Origin: Sediminispirochaeta smaragdinae DSM 11293
Lineage (GTDB): Bacteria > Spirochaetota > Spirochaetia > DSM-16054 > Sediminispirochaetaceae
Assembly (NCBI RefSeq): GCF_000143985.1
Contig: NC_014364.1
Location: 4,414,582-4,478,581, forward strand
Length of the DNA stretch: 64,000 nucleotides
Reading direction: 5' to 3'
This document shows positions 60,455 through 64,000 of the stretch, in pieces. A program made the position numbers and the translations under genes. Under the pieces are notes generated by a model that was not told the DNA's origin, ran no database searches, and saw nothing but the letters and a program-made list of their open reading frames with translations. Each line of letters begins with the position of its first letter. Position 1 is the first letter of the stretch.

Positions 60455-61771
60455 ATGAGAACACTGTACCATACCATTGATATTTTACTCACACCCAATG
60501 AGATGCTCCACAATAGTTCCATTCTTGTCGACGACACGAACATAGCTGCCGTCGGAAAAGCTGCGGAACAGGAGCCCACGGATCTGAAGGTCGATTGCAG
60601 CGGTAAACTTGCCATGCCTGCCCTGAAAAACGGTCATGCGCATTCTGCAATGACTCTCCTTCGCGGCTTTGCAGACGACATGAAACTCTATCCCTGGCTC
60701 AATGAGAAAATTTGGCCGACAGAGGCAAAACTTACCGGCGAAGATGTCTATCACGGGGTCCGCCTTGCCTGTCTGGAAATGATAAAGAGCGGAACAATCT
60801 TCTGCAATGATATGTACTTTTTCCTGCCGGAAGCGTGGCGGGCCTATCGGGAGATGGGAATAAAAGCGGCCGTGGGATCGGCAATCATCGATTTCTCCGA
60901 TCCGAAAAAAGCCGAAGAAGCCCGTCGGCAAATCTTAGAAGAAGTCGACCGTTTTGGCCCCAAAGGCAACGAGGCCGATGAACGAAAGCGGGTCTCTCTG
61001 GCCATTGCACCCCACGCCATCTACACTGTCGGGGCCGACACCCTGCAATGGTGTGCAGAAAGAGCAAAGCAGGAGAATATTCCTTTTCACATCCATTTGG
61101 CGGAAAGCGAAAAAGAGGTCGCCAACTGCCTTGCCCAAACCGGTAAGCGGCCTGTCGCCTATCTCGACGAGCTTGGGGTACTCGATACAAACTGCATTGC
61201 CGCCCATGGGATTTGGGTAGATGAAGAGGACCTTGATATTCTCGCAGCCAGGGGTGTCACCATGGTGCACAATCCTGCAAGCAACATGAAAACATCGGCA
61301 GGTTCATGCTTTCCTTATCAGGAGTATCGGAGGCGCGGGATTCCCCTTATGATCGGAACCGACGGCTGTGCCAGCAACAATGCCCTCGACCTTTTCTCGG
61401 ACGGCCGCCTTGCAGGGTTACTGCAGAAACATCACTTCGGAGACCCGACCCTCTTACCGGCCGAGGAGATAGTTGCTTTGATCACCGGGGGCGCGGCAAC
61501 GCACGACGAGAAGATCGGCCCCTTCGGAAACCTGGGAGCCGAGATTCGTGCAGGGGCACCGGCAGATATCATTTTCCTCGATCTCACCGCTCCCCGAATG
61601 GCACCATTACACAATCCTATCAGCAATATCGCTTATGCAGCCGACGGAGCTTGCGTCGATACGGTCATGTGCGACGGATCGGTTCTTATGGCGGGAGGGA
61701 AAGTCCCCGGAGAAGAGGCCATCGTAGCCGCAGCGGCCGAAGCCGCTACAGCCCTTGTAGGTCGAAACTGA
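60455..61771 (+). CDS. Amidohydrolase, SAH/MTA deaminase type
   Basis: A 438-residue metal-dependent deaminase of the MtaD/SAH-deaminase group, which converts S-adenosylhomocysteine, methylthioadenosine or related adenosines to the inosyl compounds. Metal-site motifs: NGHAHSAMTLLRG (HxH), HIHLAESEKE (His and catalytic Glu), AAHGIW (His) and IGTDGCASNN (Asp). AIAPHAIYTV and HNPASNMK are typical of this branch. It converges on purine nucleoside phosphorylase, whose substrate would include the inosine-type product, so the pair is metabolically coherent. Confidence 0.85.
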   Translation: MRTLYHTIDILLTPNEMLHNSSILVDDTNIAAVGKAAEQEPTDLKVDCSGKLAMPALKNGHAHSAMTLLRGFADDMKLYPWLNEKIWPTEAKLTGEDVYHGVRLACLEMIKSGTIFCNDMYFFLPEAWRAYREMGIKAAVGSAIIDFSDPKKAEEARRQILEEVDRFGPKGNEADERKRVSLAIAPHAIYTVGADTLQWCAERAKQENIPFHIHLAESEKEVANCLAQTGKRPVAYLDELGVLDTNCIAAHGIWVDEEDLDILAARGVTMVHNPASNMKTSAGSCFPYQEYRRRGIPLMIGTDGCASNNALDLFSDGRLAGLLQKHHFGDPTLLPAEEIVALITGGAATHDEKIGPFGNLGAEIRAGAPADIIFLDLTAPRMAPLHNPISNIAYAADGACVDTVMCDGSVLMAGGKVPGEEAIVAAAAEAATALVGRN

Positions 61772-61780
61772 AAAGGGAGG

Positions 61781-62605
61781 TTATGGCCAGATCCGGATGA
61801 TAGCGCGGACGAGGCTAAGGAACTTTTCTTTTACAAGCTCTCCGGTCTCCATCACCTCTTTATGGTTCAGGGGCTGAGGAAGGATTCCCGCCGCCATATT
61901 GCTGATACAGCTGATGCCGAGCACCTTCATCCCTGCATGGGCCGCGGTAATAACCTCGGGAACGGTGGACATACCCACGGCATCGGCTCCGAGGGTTCTG
62001 AGCATGCGAATCTCCGCGGGAGTTTCAAAGCTGGGCCCTCCCATAAAGGCATAAACCCCTTCCCGAAGATCGATGCCCTTCTCTGCGGCAACCCTTTTGG
62101 CAAGGTCCCGCAGCTTACGGGAATAGGCCTCGCTCATGTCGTTGAAACGGGGTCCAAGCTCGTCAACATTTTTTCCCCGCAACGGACTGTCGACGAAGAA
62201 TTTTATGTGGTCGGTGATCAGCATAAGGTCTGCGGGATGAAAAGCCATATTGACCCCGCCTGCGGCATTGGTCACCAGAAGGTTCTCAATACCCATGACC
62301 TTCATCGCAAGGACCGGAAAGGTGACCTGGTCGAAGCCGTATCCCTCGTAAAAATGGAAGCGTCCCTGCATCACCAAAACCCGACGCCCCTCCAATTCAC
62401 CAACGACAAGACGACCGGCATGGCCGGGAACCGTCGATACGGGGAATCCGGGTATATCCTTGTAATCAATTATAACGGGTCGTTCAATTTCATCTCCAAG
62501 AACCCCAAGCCCCGAACCAAGAATCAGACCAATTTCGGGAGGAGTACCGATCTTGGAAAGAATGAGTTCCACGGCTTTTTGGGCTGCCGCTAATCTTTCG
62601 CTCAT
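61781..62605 (-). CDS. punA: Purine nucleoside phosphorylase, trimeric class
   Basis: A 274-residue PNP that splits inosine and guanosine with phosphate. GLILGSGLGVLGDEI (phosphate site), VPGHAGRLVVGEL, QGRFHFYEGY (the conserved His), TNAAGGVN, the base-pocket region FMGGPSFETPAEIRML with GADAVGMSTVPEV, and a conserved C-terminal Asn (SNMAAGI) match the trimeric PunA class. AAGGAG precedes the ATG. It follows the nucleoside-receptor gene but is separated from it by a terminator. Confidence 0.94.
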   Translation of the reverse strand: MSERLAAAQKAVELILSKIGTPPEIGLILGSGLGVLGDEIERPVIIDYKDIPGFPVSTVPGHAGRLVVGELEGRRVLVMQGRFHFYEGYGFDQVTFPVLAMKVMGIENLLVTNAAGGVNMAFHPADLMLITDHIKFFVDSPLRGKNVDELGPRFNDMSEAYSRKLRDLAKRVAAEKGIDLREGVYAFMGGPSFETPAEIRMLRTLGADAVGMSTVPEVITAAHAGMKVLGISCISNMAAGILPQPLNHKEVMETGELVKEKFLSLVRAIIRIWP

Positions 62606-62622
62606 GATAGCATTCTCCTTAG

Positions 62623-62653
62623 AAAAAAAAGGCCAGACGATATACGCCTGGCC
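62623..62653 (-). terminator. Terminator between receptor and phosphorylase genes
   Basis: On the minus strand GGCCAGGCG and CGTCTGGCC pair (one G-U), 5-nt loop, then eight T residues. It ends 17 nt before the punA ATG. Confidence 0.85.
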
Positions 62654-62674
62654 GCAATATACAATTCCGAATCT

Positions 62675-63733
62675 TTAAAGGCCCAGTTCGGCACGGGTGG
62701 TCGCAATCTTGACCTTTCCGGCCTTCATATCCCCGATGGCCTTGGCAACGGCATCTTTCACTTCCTGAGGAACGACATCGTTGAACTGGTTGAAAGGGCT
62801 GATTCCAGTAGCGTCCTCTTCGATACCGAAGACCTTTGTTCCGCCCTGAAAGGTTCCGTCCTTTACCTCTTCGAGGGCAATATAGACGGACTCGGGGATT
62901 TTCTTAACGGCACTGGTAAGAACGGTATCGGGAGCCACAGAACTCTGATCAACATCAACACCGATGGCAAGGACGCCCCGCTCTTTTGCCGCCTGGATAG
63001 CACCGAGACCGGTAAGTCCTGCAGCATGGAAAACAATATCGGCACCCTGATCGATCATTGCAAGGGCAGCCTCTTTTCCCTTAGCCTGGTCCACAAAGGA
63101 ACCGGTGGTAACAGAAAGAACCTTACAATCGGGGTTGACCGACTTCACTCCCTGGATAAAACCGACTTCATACTTCTCTACGGCAGGGATAAACATCCCA
63201 AGCACAACACCGACAACGTTTTTGTCGTTCAGCTTCGGAGAGGCTGAAGCGTACTGCTTTGTCATAAGACCAGCAACAACACCTGCGAGGTAACCGGACT
63301 CCTGCTCTTTATAGAGGATACCGAGGAAGTTTTCGGGGTCACCCTCGCTAGTACCGATATCGATTCCGGCAAAGTAGGTATTCGGATTCTGGACAGCTGC
63401 CTCTTTGACGGCCTGTTCCATCAGATAACCAACGGCAAACACAATACTAGCACCATCTTCGGCAAGACCGGCAAGATTTGGCACATAGTCGGTCTGCTGC
63501 TTTGATTCAACAACTCGGGCTTCAAAGCCGAGAGCCTCACCTCTCGTCAGGCCTTCGTAGGCTCCATCGTTGAAAGATTTATCACCGAGGCCTCCAACAT
63601 CGGTGGCCATAGCCGCAATCAGCTGTCCACTATCTCCAGCAGCCGCGTTGTCTTGCTGACCACCGGCAAATACCATACCGACGGAAAGAAACAGTGCAAT
63701 ACCGATTGCAAGCATTTGAAAGCTCTTTTTCAT
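62675..63733 (-). CDS. BMP-family nucleoside-binding receptor (PnrA/TmpC-like)
   Basis: A 352-residue periplasmic receptor of the basic-membrane-protein family, whose Treponema member TmpC/PnrA binds purine nucleosides. Signal peptide MKKSFQMLAIGIALFLSVGM with cleavage at VFA-GG; no lipobox cysteine, unlike the lipoprotein PnrA. The body shows DVGGLGDKSFNDGAYEGL, SIVFAVGYLMEQAV, GILYKEQESGYLAG and HAAGLTGLGAIQAAKERG. AGGAGG precedes the ATG. It sits between the permease end and punA. Confidence 0.92.
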   Translation of the reverse strand: MKKSFQMLAIGIALFLSVGMVFAGGQQDNAAAGDSGQLIAAMATDVGGLGDKSFNDGAYEGLTRGEALGFEARVVESKQQTDYVPNLAGLAEDGASIVFAVGYLMEQAVKEAAVQNPNTYFAGIDIGTSEGDPENFLGILYKEQESGYLAGVVAGLMTKQYASASPKLNDKNVVGVVLGMFIPAVEKYEVGFIQGVKSVNPDCKVLSVTTGSFVDQAKGKEAALAMIDQGADIVFHAAGLTGLGAIQAAKERGVLAIGVDVDQSSVAPDTVLTSAVKKIPESVYIALEEVKDGTFQGGTKVFGIEEDATGISPFNQFNDVVPQEVKDAVAKAIGDMKAGKVKIATTRAELGL

Positions 63734-63770
63734 TGTAACTCCTCCTGTTACGTTTTACGTTAGAACGTAT

Positions 63771-63799
63771 AGTATAATCACTCTGCCGTACAGGCACAA
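63771..63799 (-). promoter_or_regulatory. Promoter of the nucleoside-receptor gene
   Basis: On the minus strand TTGTGC (-35), 17-nt spacer and TATACT (-10), followed by ACGTT/ACGTA repeats and a strong ribosome site. It gives the receptor its own transcript besides any read-through from the permease. Confidence 0.5.
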
Positions 63800-63810
63800 T
63801 GATTACCGAT

Positions 63811-64000
63811 TCACTCTCCCGTCTTCTCGATCATAAAATCCTCTCCGTCAGCTTTCGGAGATCGGCTTTTCCTCACCAGCCCGGCAACGGCGATGACCGT
63901 CGCAAGATAGGGAAAGATAATGAAAAGCTCTTCGGGAATCGGCAAAAGCTTGAAAACCTGAAATCGAATTTGAAGCGCATCGGCAAAACCGAAAAAGAGC
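63811..64000 (-). CDS. Nucleoside ABC transporter permease, C-terminal end (partial)
   Basis: The last 62 codons of a gene that starts beyond the window. The translation LFFGFADALQIRFQVF, then EELFIIFPYLATVIAVAGLV and a charged tail, matches the C terminus of the RbsC/NupQ-type permeases that work with BMP receptors. It lies upstream of the receptor gene on the same strand, as in other nucleoside uptake operons. Confidence 0.82.
   Translation of the reverse strand, partial: LFFGFADALQIRFQVFKLLPIPEELFIIFPYLATVIAVAGLVRKSRSPKADGEDFMIEKTGE

Noticed and set aside
1-64000. CRISPR array, prophage or toxin-antitoxin system
   Set aside because: No regularly spaced repeats, phage structural genes, integrase or recognisable toxin-antitoxin pair were found on either strand.

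Overview
The window looks like chromosome of a free-living, saccharolytic spirochaete of the Spirochaeta/Sediminispirochaeta type. This is inferred from gene content, not from a marker search. The pointers are an archaeal-type PheS/PheT pair, a translocase of the mitochondrial-EFG1-like class (spdEFG1), a CarD-ispD-ispF operon, a PnrA/TmpC-type nucleoside receptor, and substrate-binding proteins whose signal peptides end in A-S/G-G-x-Q without a lipobox cysteine. Most of the sequence has moderate GC. One stretch (about 6.85-13.68 kb) is clearly more AT-rich and looks acquired.

Layout. 1-6.8 kb: 3' end of tRNA-Ala, a small inverted-repeat element, Fe-alcohol dehydrogenase, FolB, an esterase, a Ca/Na exchanger, a wrecked nitroreductase, an SDR, a J-like/LRR protein and ArfB. 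6.8-13.7 kb: a sugar-uptake island (binding protein, two permeases, Gfo/Idh dehydrogenase, CBM9-like protein) with a divergent NarL-type two-component system, bracketed by two ~41-bp copies of the end of a GNAT gene. 13.7-25 kb: ECF sigma factor and Cys-rich DUF3795 protein, PanE-like reductase, a tetR remnant with an intact operator, a large protein with a decayed GGDEF domain, ThyX, an acyltransferase/DUF6320 pair and RsmE. 25-34 kb: heterodimeric ABC exporter, LplA, a single-domain receiver, a peptide-type binding lipoprotein and MalQ. 33.8-43.3 kb: carD-ispD-ispF-nth, then a complete trpL-E-GD-CF-B-A operon with an attenuator. 43.3-55.2 kb: a P-loop protein, EF-G, a five-gene cluster of poorly known proteins (DUF72, GAF-like, HEAT-repeat membrane protein, two DUF4230 proteins) and two multidomain phosphorelay proteins. 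55.2-64 kb: adenosine-specific kinase, PheT, PheS, an M24 peptidase, an SAH/MTA deaminase-type amidohydrolase, purine nucleoside phosphorylase, nucleoside receptor and the end of its permease.

How genes work together. The trp genes form one tightly overlapping transcript controlled by tryptophan-dependent attenuation. The last 4 kb makes a purine-nucleoside uptake and salvage module. The island imports a sugar or oligosaccharide but has no ATPase of its own. Two signals recur across the window. First, many first-in-transcript genes lack a Shine-Dalgarno sequence and have an ATG 6-8 nt after a sigma-70-like -10 box, which points to leaderless mRNAs (carD, trpL, rsmE, arfB, the sugar kinase and others). 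Second, several convergent gene pairs overlap at their 3' ends with no terminator between them.

No rRNA, CRISPR array or intact transposase gene was seen. All family names come from reading motifs; no database search was possible.
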